Source: Acinetobacter pittii ANC 4050
Lineage (GTDB): Bacteria; Pseudomonadota; Gammaproteobacteria; Pseudomonadales; Moraxellaceae
NCBI RefSeq assembly: GCF_000399685.1
Contig: NZ_KB976987.1
Location: forward strand, 2,309,954-2,373,953
DNA: 64,000 nt
Reading direction: 5' to 3'
The notes under the pieces: model-generated
Told to the model about the DNA's origin: nothing
What the model saw: the letters and a program-made list of their open reading frames with translations, nothing else
The model's database searches: none
Shown: one piece after another, positions 45,280 to 54,100 of the stretch
Layout: every line of letters begins with the position of its first letter
How positions within the stretch are numbered: the first letter of the stretch is position 1
Program-made: the position numbers and the translations under genes

Positions 45280-47406
45280 ATGAGTTATCTTGATCGTTTA
45301 TCTTTAGGTCTTGGTCGAAAAGTTCCTGTAATATTACAAACAGAATCATCAGAATGTGGACTCGCCTGTCTCGCAATGGTTGCAGGCTATTACGGTCATG
45401 AATCAGATCTTTTAACTTTAAGACAAAAGCACCCGATATCGCAAAAAGGGGCAACTCTTGCAACTTTAGTTAAGATAGCCAATAAGCTGCACCTTACTAC
45501 TCGGCCTCTAAAACTTGAGCTTGAAGAACTAAATAAATTAAGACTGCCATGTATTTTGCATTGGGATTTAAACCATTTTGTGGTACTCAAAAATATATCA
45601 TCAACAAAAATAACGATTGTTGACCCAGCTTTTGGGGAGAAAGTATTCACCCATGATCAAGCTTCAGTACACTTTACTGGTATTGGTTTAGAATTATGGC
45701 CTGATTCTAATTTTGAAGAAAAAAAAGATAAAACAAGTATTCGTATTTTTAAATTATTTGGTGAAATTAGAGGATTATGGAAGTCTTTAGGACAAATTCT
45801 TATACTTGCTTTAGTACTAGAAGTATTTTCACTTATCAGTCCATTCTTTATGCAATGGGTGATTGATCATGCTATTGTTTCTGCTGATTTAAACTTACTC
45901 ACGACCTTGGCAATAGGTTTTGGGCTCTTGATGATTTTAAGCAGCCTCATAAGCTTGTTACAGGCTTGGGTAGTTATGCATATGGCAACTACATTGAATG
46001 TACAATGGAAAGCCAATATTTTTCATCATCTTGTTAATTTACCAACCAATTTTTTCCAGAAACGTCATTTGGGAGATATTATATCTAGATTTGGTTCAAT
46101 TGATACAATCCAAAGAACACTAACAACCTCATTTATTACAGCTATTCTTGATGGTTTAATGACTATATTTACATTAGTTTTAATGTTTGTATATAGCGCA
46201 CAATTAGCATGGATCGTTGTATTCACAATGTTATTGTATGCTGCTATACGATGGATTTGGTATTATCCCTTAAGACGGGCTACAGAAGATCAAATCGTCC
46301 ATGCTGCAAAACAAAACACGTATTTTATGGAAACAATGCGTGGTATAAAAACCATAAAACAATTTGAAAAACAAGACTATAGACAAGCAACCTGGTTAAC
46401 CTTATTTATTAACCAAATTAATAAGGAATTAACTACTCAAAAACTCAATCTGATGTTTGAGTTTTTGAATAAATTATTATTTGGGTTACAGAATATTGTC
46501 ATTGTATGGTTAGGTGCAAATTTAGCTATTAATGGAGAATTTACTGTTGGAATATTAATGGCTTTTATCGCGTACAAAAATCAGTTCGGTGGTCGAGTAA
46601 GTTCACTTATTGATAAGTTCGTTGAAGTAAAAATGCTCAATTTACATGGTGAACGTTTAGCAGATATTGTTCTAACAGATCAAGAAATATCCGACAGCTA
46701 TTTACCTACTCTAAAATTGCCAGAACAACAAAAAACAGAGGTTGATGTCAGATCGTTAAAGTTTAGATATTCAGAAGACGAACCATGGATTATTCATGGT
46801 GTTAACTTTAATATTCCAGAAGGACAATCTGTAGCGATAGTAGGTTCCACAGGCTGTGGTAAATCGACGCTTATGAATTTATTATTAGGTAATTTGAAAC
46901 CTGAGCGAGGTGAAATAAAAATTGGTGGAGAAAGTATAACTAAAATTGGTTCTAATAAACTAAAAAATTTTATTGCCTATGTTGCCCAAGATGATATGTT
47001 GTTTGCTGGCTCCATTTTAGAAAATATTAGTTTCTTTGATGATCTTATTCAGCAAGATTGGGTTGAAGAATGTGCAAGAATGGCATCGGTGCATGATGAA
47101 ATTATGGCAATGCCTATGGGATATCAAACATTAGTAGGTGATATGGGTAATATTCTATCTGGTGGGCAGAAACAAAGAATATTATTGGCAAGAGCATTGT
47201 ATAAAAAACCTAAGATTCTGTTTCTAGATGAAGCAACAAGTCATTTGGATATTGTTAAAGAAAAAGAAATTAATGAAATGATTAAGTCACTTAAAATTAC
47301 CAGAATAATTATTGCTCATCGCCCTGAGACGATCTCTTCTGTAGATCGTATTATTGCTTTCAACAATGGGCGTATTGTTACTGATCAAATGCTTAATTCT
47401 TTATAA
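45280..47406 (+). CDS. Peptidase-containing ABC transporter (CvaB-like, C39)
   Basis: A 708-residue bacteriocin exporter in three parts. The N-terminal C39 peptidase (about 15-135) has catalytic Cys 26 (SSECGLACLAMVAGYYG), His 99 (DLNHFVVL) and Asp 115 (IVDPAFG) and would cut the precursors after the GG. The membrane domain (about 160-440) has six hydrophobic helices. The nucleotide-binding domain has Walker A GSTGCGKST (about 522-530), signature LSGGQKQR and Walker B ILFLDEATSH. It starts 3 bp after the adaptor gene, so the two form an operon. Confidence 0.93.
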   Translation: MSYLDRLSLGLGRKVPVILQTESSECGLACLAMVAGYYGHESDLLTLRQKHPISQKGATLATLVKIANKLHLTTRPLKLELEELNKLRLPCILHWDLNHFVVLKNISSTKITIVDPAFGEKVFTHDQASVHFTGIGLELWPDSNFEEKKDKTSIRIFKLFGEIRGLWKSLGQILILALVLEVFSLISPFFMQWVIDHAIVSADLNLLTTLAIGFGLLMILSSLISLLQAWVVMHMATTLNVQWKANIFHHLVNLPTNFFQKRHLGDIISRFGSIDTIQRTLTTSFITAILDGLMTIFTLVLMFVYSAQLAWIVVFTMLLYAAIRWIWYYPLRRATEDQIVHAAKQNTYFMETMRGIKTIKQFEKQDYRQATWLTLFINQINKELTTQKLNLMFEFLNKLLFGLQNIVIVWLGANLAINGEFTVGILMAFIAYKNQFGGRVSSLIDKFVEVKMLNLHGERLADIVLTDQEISDSYLPTLKLPEQQKTEVDVRSLKFRYSEDEPWIIHGVNFNIPEGQSVAIVGSTGCGKSTLMNLLLGNLKPERGEIKIGGESITKIGSNKLKNFIAYVAQDDMLFAGSILENISFFDDLIQQDWVEECARMASVHDEIMAMPMGYQTLVGDMGNILSGGQKQRILLARALYKKPKILFLDEATSHLDIVKEKEINEMIKSLKITRIIIAHRPETISSVDRIIAFNNGRIVTDQMLNSL

Positions 47407-47437
47407 TTAATATTAAAATCTATTGAGAAATTATGAT

Positions 47438-47475
47438 AAATGGACTAATGCCTTCATAGAGAACTTAGTCCATTT
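47438..47475. terminator. Hairpin between the exporter and desaturase genes
   Basis: AAATGGACTAA (47438-47448) pairs perfectly with TTAGTCCATTT (47465-47475) over a 16-base loop, 31 bases after the exporter stop. U tracts are short, so termination is probable but not certain. The two flanking genes converge here. Confidence 0.5.
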
Positions 47476-47497
47476 GAGCGAGATAAAAATCTATTTC

Positions 47498-48553
47498 TTA
47501 ACTTTTTGACTCTGATAAGTCATTTACATTCCAGCGGTTTGCTCTTTTAAAAGTACCGACATCATTAAACCGTACACCCATATCACGCATGACTTTATGG
47601 GCAACTGGCGCAGTCATTTGGCGAATGTAGAATGGTTCTTTCACTACAAAATGATGGATGGCATGCGTTGAGCCAAAGTTAAAGCAAAACAATTGGAACG
47701 GCATCATCCACCACGGTGTTAATACTTGAGTTTGTTGAATGACATTGCCCAATTCGACGTCTCCGTAGTAATGCATATTGCTGGTCACAAAATGCAAGCA
47801 GAAGGTACGCAGTACATTTGGTGCAATCCAAATCACAGTCAAAATATTAATCACATGCATGATATTTAAAGTGGTCGCCGACCAAGCAATTGGTGCATTT
47901 GCCCACCCCGAAACTGCGTCAATTGCGTGAAATCCTAAAAAGATATACCACAGTAACCAGTGAATAATACCAAGCGGAAAATAAGCTAAAAAAGCACGTT
48001 TAAAAATGACTTTTCTAACCGCCCAATTGTTTGAGGCAATAATGCGTAGTAAAACTGCAAAACCATTATCACCAATCGCGATAAGTCGACGTATGTTCCA
48101 CTTTTCACCATTGGTTAAAGCTCTTTCTTCTAAATCGACTTCAGTACCCGAGTTTTTATGATGGTTAAAATGCAGCTCACGACGTTTCCATGGGTTAATG
48201 GTACTTGGTCGAGCTAACCAGACTAAGCCCATCATTAAATGATGTGCCCATGGTTTCTTTCTAAAATACATCCAGTGAATTAAATCGTGCTCTAACTCAT
48301 GGGTGAGCGATGCAAAAAAAGCAATGATGGGAATTGCGAACCAAGCTGAAAGTTGATGATTGATATAGAGCATGGCAGCCGTGATCATGCCCACCAAAGA
48401 TATCAATAAAATCATCGCACCAATGGCATTTTGATGGTTCAAAATAGGATGGCGTTTGCGTAAAGCCACACCTTCTGCGGTTACTACTTTTTTAATATGC
48501 TCTGTTTTTTCGCTATCGGTCATTCCGGCAGGATTTTTATAAATGTAGGTCAT
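47498..48553 (-). CDS. Membrane fatty-acid desaturase
   Basis: A 351-residue membrane diiron enzyme. Three histidine boxes are visible: HELEHDLIH, HFNHHK and HAIHHF, on either side of about four hydrophobic helices. It should introduce a double bond into (or hydroxylate) a lipid acyl chain, at the inner membrane. The sequence differs from AlkB/AlkM alkane hydroxylases in box spacing and length. It is divergent from an AraC regulator, with a shared operator-like element upstream. Confidence 0.85.
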   Translation of the reverse strand: MTYIYKNPAGMTDSEKTEHIKKVVTAEGVALRKRHPILNHQNAIGAMILLISLVGMITAAMLYINHQLSAWFAIPIIAFFASLTHELEHDLIHWMYFRKKPWAHHLMMGLVWLARPSTINPWKRRELHFNHHKNSGTEVDLEERALTNGEKWNIRRLIAIGDNGFAVLLRIIASNNWAVRKVIFKRAFLAYFPLGIIHWLLWYIFLGFHAIDAVSGWANAPIAWSATTLNIMHVINILTVIWIAPNVLRTFCLHFVTSNMHYYGDVELGNVIQQTQVLTPWWMMPFQLFCFNFGSTHAIHHFVVKEPFYIRQMTAPVAHKVMRDMGVRFNDVGTFKRANRWNVNDLSESKS

Positions 48554-48606
48554 CCGTTATTCCTCAGTTTTTTCATGTCCCTACTTTATTTAGATCGCTT
48601 GAGGTG

Positions 48607-48650
48607 TGCTTAGCTCGAAACGCCAATCTATTGGCTATGGATGCCAAAAT
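48607..48650. promoter_or_regulatory. 44-bp element upstream of the desaturase (copy 1)
   Basis: Begins TGCTTAGCTCGAAACGCC and includes CTATGGATGCCA. It contains ACGCCA and ATGCCA about 21 bp apart, the two-turn spacing typical of AraC-family half-sites. It lies 54 bp upstream of the desaturase start codon. A near-identical copy is upstream of the FadL-like gene (52654-52697). Confidence 0.6.
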
Positions 48651-48740
48651 AGAAAGATTCAAAACAAACAAAAGATTTTTTAGTTTTGAAATCTTTTATA
48701 CTGTTCACAGGAATATGAGTCACAAGTTATAGGACATAAC

Positions 48741-49748
48741 ATGCCACAGACAGCAACGGCACTGGCTAGCTGGGTGAAAGCGATTCAAAAAGCGCTCGAA
48801 AAAGCCGGTGTTGATAGTCAACCTTTATTAGAACAAGCGGGTTTAGATATTCAGGCTCTCGGTAATCCTGATGCACGTTATTCATTAAAACAAACAGCAA
48901 ATTTATGGAAATTAGCAGTTCAGAAAACTCAAGATTCATGTTTTGGACTTAAAGTTGCCAACCAAGCAAATCAAAATACTTTTCATGTGTTAGGGCATTC
49001 ACTGATTACCAGCACCACCTTAAAAGAAATGTTCTTAAGAATTATTCGCTATTTTCGTGTGGTAACGGATATTCCTGAACTCGAATTTTATGGAGATGGC
49101 AAAAATCATTATTTCGTTATTCATGTTCCGGACGAAGTTCAACCCGAATCGATAGATGCTTTTATTTCCGTTTTTATTCGCTCAAGCCGTGCATTACAGG
49201 GATCTGTTTTTTCACCGTTACGCATTGAGTTAAGGCGTTCGGAACCTGAAGATCTGGAAACGTTTACAAGTATTTTAAAAGCCCCGATCGTATTTAATGC
49301 ACCCAAAGACATGATTGTGTTTGATACAGCTACCATTGAACAGCCACTAGAAGGTGCAAATCCAACCCTCACTCAAGAATATGATGAGATTATTAATCGT
49401 TATCTGGCCCGATTCGATAAAGAAAATATATTGGCACGGGTGAAAGTGAAACTTATTGAAAAATTATCGACGGGTGATTTTCAACAGCAAGAAATTGCGA
49501 AAAGCTTAGGTTTAAGTATTCGTAGCTTGCAAAGGAAACTCTCCGCAGAAAACACGTCTTATAGTGAGCTACTTGATCAAACTCGGCATGAACTGGCTTT
49601 GTCGTATATTAAAAACTCAAGCCATAATATTACTGAAATTGCTTATATTCTTGGCTTTACCGACGTGAGTAGCTTTACACGTGCGTTCCGTCGTTGGACT
49701 AATTTATCACCCGTCCACTATCGAGAAAAACATCTGGCTTGCTCTTAG
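48741..49748 (+). CDS. AraC-family transcriptional regulator
   Basis: A 335-residue regulator of the OruR/AlkR-like group. The N-terminal 200 residues form an arabinose-binding-like sensor domain (WKLAVQKTQDSCFGLKVANQAN, HVLGHSLITSTTLKEMFLRIIRYF). The C-terminal double helix-turn-helix reads TGDFQQQEIAKSLGLSIRSLQRKLSAENTSY and HNITEIAYILGFTDVSSFTRAFRRWTNLSPVHYRE. It is divergent from the desaturase. In this family such regulators often sense fatty acids, alkanes or amino acids. It probably binds the 44-bp elements at 48607 and 52654. Confidence 0.88.
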   Translation: MPQTATALASWVKAIQKALEKAGVDSQPLLEQAGLDIQALGNPDARYSLKQTANLWKLAVQKTQDSCFGLKVANQANQNTFHVLGHSLITSTTLKEMFLRIIRYFRVVTDIPELEFYGDGKNHYFVIHVPDEVQPESIDAFISVFIRSSRALQGSVFSPLRIELRRSEPEDLETFTSILKAPIVFNAPKDMIVFDTATIEQPLEGANPTLTQEYDEIINRYLARFDKENILARVKVKLIEKLSTGDFQQQEIAKSLGLSIRSLQRKLSAENTSYSELLDQTRHELALSYIKNSSHNITEIAYILGFTDVSSFTRAFRRWTNLSPVHYREKHLACS

Positions 49749-49768
49749 TTTTTTAAACCTTTAAGCAA

Positions 49769-49798
49769 AAAAAAGATGCATATGAATGCATCTTTTTT
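49769..49798. terminator. Bidirectional terminator between AraC and amidohydrolase genes
   Basis: AAAAAAGATGCAT (49769-49781) pairs perfectly with ATGCATCTTTTTT (49786-49798) around a 4-base loop; A and T tracts give U runs in both directions for the two convergent genes. Confidence 0.9.
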
Positions 49799-49807
49799 AT
49801 GGTCAAT

Positions 49808-51175
49808 TTACTTTCTAGTGAGCAGCTCTAACATGGAAACAGTTGTGACTTTGGCCCCCACTGGTAAGGCCTTTAAGTCCACAATGTAGTTAGGACTATG
49901 TGGAATATAAGGCACTGGTTTGCCTTGTTTTACTGCATTGGCAAATACAACTGGGTCCGCCACACCAATAAACATAAAGTTAAAAGGAATATCTTTTTGG
50001 TCACCTAACAAATGGTGCACATCTTCTGAACCCATAAATGGAGGAAAATCGGTTAAAACTTGCTTATCACCTAACAATGCTTTTAACGGCCCATTTAAAC
50101 GTGCAGAAAACTCTTTGTTATTAATGACTGGATTGGTCGAACCTTTGAGCGTTAAAGTAGGTAATTGATCTTTACCCATCCCCTGCATTTCGGCCGCGCC
50201 TTCACTCATGAGCTTAATATTATTTAACATTGTTTCACGCACTTTCGGGTCAAACCAGCGCATATTCATTTTGACTAACGCGGTTGAAGGAATCACGTTA
50301 TTTGAATTTCCAGCTTGAACTGAACCAATAGATAAAGCAGCAGGTTGCTGAGTATTTACTGCGTTACCCATAATGGTTTGATATTGGGTAATGGCATTGG
50401 CTGCCATGCTAATCGGGTTCTTGGTTAAATATGGAAGTGACCCATGTCCACCCACTCCTTTAAATAGAATATCAAGTTGATCGGTTCCTGCCATTCGTGG
50501 ACCCGGTGCATTAATTATCGTTCCCACAGGTGCAGGGGTAGTGTGAACTGCAAAGAAATAATCAGGTTTTGGTAAGTTATATTTGGTCCATAAACCATCG
50601 CTCACCATAGCTTTTGCACCTGTTACGGGTTCTTCAGCAGGTTGCGCGACTAAAATAATAGTTCCGCTCCATTCCTTTTTTAAAGAAACTAGGGTTTTTG
50701 CCATACTCAGCATCCATGTCACATGGGCATCATGACCACACATATGTGCCACAGGTGTTTCGGTTCCATCATCGAGTTTTACCCTTACTTTACTTGCGTA
50801 GGGTAATCCCGTGGTTTCTTGAACTGTGTTGGCATCCATATCTGCACGGTACATGACTGTTGGCCCGTCACCGTTTTTTAAAATGCCGACCACGCCTGTT
50901 TTGGCTATTCCCGTTTTAACGTCAAAACCTAATGACTTAAGCTCTTTGGCAACAATCGCAGAGGTTCGCGTTTCCATAAACCCAAGTTCAGGGTGTTCAT
51001 GAATGTCTTTATAGATCTTATTTAACCACTCTGTTTGCCCATCAATAATCGTTAACGCTTTTTGTGAAACTGCGGGTAAAGTTGTTGGACTTGCTTCTGC
51101 ATGCAGAACCGTTCCATAACCTGCAATAAAAGTCGACAAACCTAAAAGTAGACTGTTTTTGAATATTTTATTCAT
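49808..51175 (-). CDS. Exported M20 amidohydrolase
   Basis: A 455-residue peptidase M20/IAA-amino-acid-hydrolase family protein. A signal peptide (residues about 1-26, ending VLHAEA) sends it to the periplasm. Metal-binding motifs are visible: RADMDANTVQETTGLPY, MCGHDAHVTWML and QPAEEPVTGAKAM. The dimerisation lid domain (about residues 215-335) follows. It should split an N-acyl or other amide bond. It lies 33 bp after the FadL-like gene, so its substrate may be an N-acyl amino acid or other lipophilic amide taken up by that porin (inference). Confidence 0.88.
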   Translation of the reverse strand: MNKIFKNSLLLGLSTFIAGYGTVLHAEASPTTLPAVSQKALTIIDGQTEWLNKIYKDIHEHPELGFMETRTSAIVAKELKSLGFDVKTGIAKTGVVGILKNGDGPTVMYRADMDANTVQETTGLPYASKVRVKLDDGTETPVAHMCGHDAHVTWMLSMAKTLVSLKKEWSGTIILVAQPAEEPVTGAKAMVSDGLWTKYNLPKPDYFFAVHTTPAPVGTIINAPGPRMAGTDQLDILFKGVGGHGSLPYLTKNPISMAANAITQYQTIMGNAVNTQQPAALSIGSVQAGNSNNVIPSTALVKMNMRWFDPKVRETMLNNIKLMSEGAAEMQGMGKDQLPTLTLKGSTNPVINNKEFSARLNGPLKALLGDKQVLTDFPPFMGSEDVHHLLGDQKDIPFNFMFIGVADPVVFANAVKQGKPVPYIPHSPNYIVDLKALPVGAKVTTVSMLELLTRK

Positions 51176-51208
51176 GTAGTAAAAACCTTATAAATGTATG
51201 ATTTAATT

Positions 51209-52594
51209 TTAAAATTTATATCCAATTTTTAAGCCATAGCTGACTGAGTGATTTTCCTTAAACTCACCCACATAATAGTCACTACCCGCCTGTGCGCCAA
51301 GCTGAGCTTTTGCATCGCCTAACCAGTAATACTTCACGCCACCTGAAATAAAATATTGCGATGTCGGGCTATATTGAGCACCCACGCCTAAGTTGTAATA
51401 CCCTTTGCTTGGCCCACCCGTCGAGACCTTATCACCTGCTCCCGAGTCCCAACCGACTGACACCGAGCCTAACCATTTAGGTGAAAAGCGTTGCCCTAAC
51501 CCTAAATTAAGAGACCATTGGTCATCGTAATAACGAACCAAGTTGAAACCTTCTGGGCGGCTTGGAGTCGATAATCCACCAACAACTTTTGAGATTTCAC
51601 CAAAGCGGTAAGGCTGTAGAGCAAGATCACTCCAATTTACCCAGCGTACACTCCCGAAAAATAAAGTCCCCTGACGAAGGCCTGTTTGAAACTCTAAATT
51701 GACTGAATCTGGAGATTTAAACTTGGTTGTGCCTGACTCTTCTACATTTGGTAACTCGGCAACAATACGATTTAAATAAGCTTTTTTCTGCTCCGTCATT
51801 TGTCCAATAGAAATCATATAATCCAGGTGCTGATTTACTAAATCACGACCTTGCTGCGTGCTTAGCATCTCAATGAGTGGAGCATTTTCGGTGGCATTTA
51901 CTTTATGAGTAATAGCTGAACGGTAAGTTAATGAAACTTTTATAGCTTTTTCAGGAATCTGATAGGCAAGCCCTGCTAGCCACCCCAAGTCACCTACAGT
52001 TTTGGTATGAAAGTCATAGCCGTTGTAAAGACTAAATACATTGCCTCTTAATTCAACCTGACTTTTAAAGGTCTGATAGACTGGCCCCGCATAAAGATTC
52101 CAGTTTTTTGTGGGTTGATATCCCAAGATAAAGCTTAAATTTTGTATATCAAATTCTGATTTTGCATTTCCTGTAGGCACTTGACCAGAAGTAGCATTGG
52201 CAAGCCCTGCGGTGGTAATGCCGGGTAACATCACCGTGTCTTTTGGCGTTGCGACAAAACCATTCAGACCTGAATATTCCGTGTCGGCGCCAAAAGGCTG
52301 ATCATAAAGTAGACCAAATGAATACTGCGGTGCCAACTGAAGTTTTAAGGCCGCTGTAGGTCGATAATCGGTGTTGGCGATATCTGAAATGGAATGATGT
52401 GAAGGGTTGGTGCCCGACTCTACACCACTTAAATCGGTATCTGTAATTCCTAAATTTGCTTCAAAATAATTGCCCGGTTGTAAAAAAGCCGATATGGATT
52501 GTCCTGTTTTATCAAATGCGGCGGCATTTAAGGTGCTTGTGCAAATTGAAGTTATTCCTAAAATAAATATTTTTTTATTCACAACAAAATTCAT
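51209..52594 (-). CDS. FadL/OmpP1-family outer-membrane transporter
   Basis: A 461-residue outer-membrane beta barrel. A signal peptide (residues about 1-24, ending TLNAAA) is followed by the FadL-like GNYFEANLG hatch region. Alternating amphipathic strands run to a C-terminal aromatic residue (GLKIGYKF), typical of barrel assembly. Members import long-chain fatty acids and other hydrophobic molecules. It is the first gene of an operon with the M20 amidohydrolase. An AGGA ribosome-binding site precedes the ATG, and the 44-bp regulatory element lies 60 bp upstream. Confidence 0.87.
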   Translation of the reverse strand: MNFVVNKKIFILGITSICTSTLNAAAFDKTGQSISAFLQPGNYFEANLGITDTDLSGVESGTNPSHHSISDIANTDYRPTAALKLQLAPQYSFGLLYDQPFGADTEYSGLNGFVATPKDTVMLPGITTAGLANATSGQVPTGNAKSEFDIQNLSFILGYQPTKNWNLYAGPVYQTFKSQVELRGNVFSLYNGYDFHTKTVGDLGWLAGLAYQIPEKAIKVSLTYRSAITHKVNATENAPLIEMLSTQQGRDLVNQHLDYMISIGQMTEQKKAYLNRIVAELPNVEESGTTKFKSPDSVNLEFQTGLRQGTLFFGSVRWVNWSDLALQPYRFGEISKVVGGLSTPSRPEGFNLVRYYDDQWSLNLGLGQRFSPKWLGSVSVGWDSGAGDKVSTGGPSKGYYNLGVGAQYSPTSQYFISGGVKYYWLGDAKAQLGAQAGSDYYVGEFKENHSVSYGLKIGYKF

Positions 52595-52653
52595 AAATCC
52601 ATCCTGGATATTTCTTATTTTGATTTCTCACTTTAGGTAGATTTTTAAAGTTC

Positions 52654-52697
52654 TGCTTAGCTCCAAACGCCAAATCTTTGACTATGGATGCCATATT
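52654..52697. promoter_or_regulatory. 44-bp element upstream of the FadL-like gene (copy 2)
   Basis: Begins TGCTTAGCTCCAAACGCC and includes CTATGGATGCCA. It aligns without gaps to the element at 48607-48650, about 36 of 44 positions identical by eye. It lies at almost the same distance from its gene (60 bp versus 54 bp), so the two are probably the same operator-promoter module. Confidence 0.6.
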
Positions 52698-52893
52698 GAA
52701 AAATTAGAGTTTGTGTAGCTGCAACCCGAGTATTATCTTTTTAATCACAATAAAAAGTACTCAAGTTTTTAAAATGCAGAGCAATTTTTTTAAGAAACAT
52801 TTGTGTTTATTGCTGTTAATATTAAAGTGCATGATAGATTTCCCAATCCTTCATACCTCTACAAATCAAGGATGATGAGCGAATACATTTATT

Positions 52894-53823
52894 ATGGAAA
52901 TCAAGCAAATAAAGTATTTTTTGACGGTCGTTGAATCAGGCAGTATTGGTAAAGCTGCTCAAAAACTCGATGTGGGTGCTTCGGCCATTAGTCAGCAGAT
53001 TAGTAAACTCGAACAAGAGTTAAGTATTCGCTTATTGCAGCGTAATGCTTTTGGTGTGACCCCAACACCTGCAGGTCTGGCCTTTTTAAAGCACTCTCAG
53101 CTTATTTTACGTCAAGTTAACTTTGCTATAGACGCTGCGCATTCAGCACGGCTTTCAGGCCATGTCAGCCTTGGTTTTCCGCCGACCATTACCGCTTTAA
53201 TTGGCATCCCTTTAATGAAACTAATGTCTGAGCGCTATCCAGACATTCGTCTAGAAATTGTGGAAACCTTGCCGGGAAATCTAATTCAGTCGATTAATTC
53301 GCGTCAGCTTGATATTGCCATTATTTTTACTAATGAAATTGATAAGCAGTGGTCAATACAACCCTTAGTACGCGAGCAAATGTACTTAATGGCACGAAAA
53401 GAAGTGCTTGAGAAATACGGTCTTGCCGAGTGCATCAAAAGTGGCGTTATTCAGTCGCAGCAAATTGGTGATATTCCTTTAGTGTTGCCACGTCAGCGCC
53501 ATAGCTTACGAAAACTGCTTGAACACAAGATTGGACAGCTTAATGTCGTCTATGAAATTGATGGCTTACACTTACTTATGGACAGCTTGATTCACCTTGA
53601 CCTTGCCAGTGTTCGGCCCGGAAGTGCTTGCTTGCAAGAATACAAACACAAGCTGCAATTATTGAAGTTAATTGATCCTGAGGTTGAGCGTATTAATTAT
53701 TTAGTCAGCCTTGCCGAAGAAGAATTATCACCTGCTGCACTCGCTGCAAAGTCGGCAATTAAAGCCTGTGTAAAAGAGCTAATTCAAAACCAAATTTGGC
53801 CGTGTTCTGAAATTATTCTATAA
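52894..53823 (+). CDS. LysR-family regulator, paralogue 1
   Basis: A 309-residue LysR regulator. The helix-turn-helix is MEIKQIKYFLTVVESGSIGKAAQKLDVGASAISQQISKLEQEL (residues 1-43). The effector domain follows from about residue 90 (GHVSLGFPPTITALIG). It aligns end to end, without gaps, with the LysR protein encoded at 56428-57357, so the two are recent paralogues. It is upstream of the MHS-family transporter on the same strand and likely controls tricarballylate-type genes, though it also borders the FadL-amidohydrolase operon. Confidence 0.88.
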   Translation: MEIKQIKYFLTVVESGSIGKAAQKLDVGASAISQQISKLEQELSIRLLQRNAFGVTPTPAGLAFLKHSQLILRQVNFAIDAAHSARLSGHVSLGFPPTITALIGIPLMKLMSERYPDIRLEIVETLPGNLIQSINSRQLDIAIIFTNEIDKQWSIQPLVREQMYLMARKEVLEKYGLAECIKSGVIQSQQIGDIPLVLPRQRHSLRKLLEHKIGQLNVVYEIDGLHLLMDSLIHLDLASVRPGSACLQEYKHKLQLLKLIDPEVERINYLVSLAEEELSPAALAAKSAIKACVKELIQNQIWPCSEIIL

Positions 53824-54100
53824 AGGGTCATTAATTTTATTAAAGACCTAATTAATTTTGCCCTCTCACTCCCTCCTTCTGTTTGAGATTACATTTTCTT
53901 TCGAATGATAAGTGGATTTCTGTTTATCGAATTATAGATGTGTAGTTTGAACTGGAAACAAGGCATCACATTTTCTGTAAAGGACCTTACTAATTCTCTT
54001 CTCTAGCCTACTTATAGGTAGGTTTATTGAATGAGCGGGTTTAAGTCCAAACATTGAAAATCGTGAATGTTTCCATTTTGTCAGGCCAAGGAGGTCTCCA
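53824..54100 (+). other. Leader region upstream of the MHS transporter
   Basis: A 277-bp gap with no gene. It contains a C/T-rich stretch (CCTCTCACTCCCTCCTTCTG near 53862-53881) that resembles the one before tcuA (near 57400-57419). This suggests the promoter was copied together with the paralogous LysR gene. Confidence 0.5.

Noticed and set aside
31180..47406. The C39 exporter as the transporter of the 972-residue repeat protein
   Set aside because: C39 transporters cut double-glycine leaders, which the repeat protein lacks, and the genes are 10 kb apart.
47498..48553. Alkane hydroxylase AlkM with AlkR-type AraC regulator
   Set aside because: The layout is alike, but the length and the sequence of the histidine boxes fit a fatty-acid desaturase rather than AlkB/AlkM.
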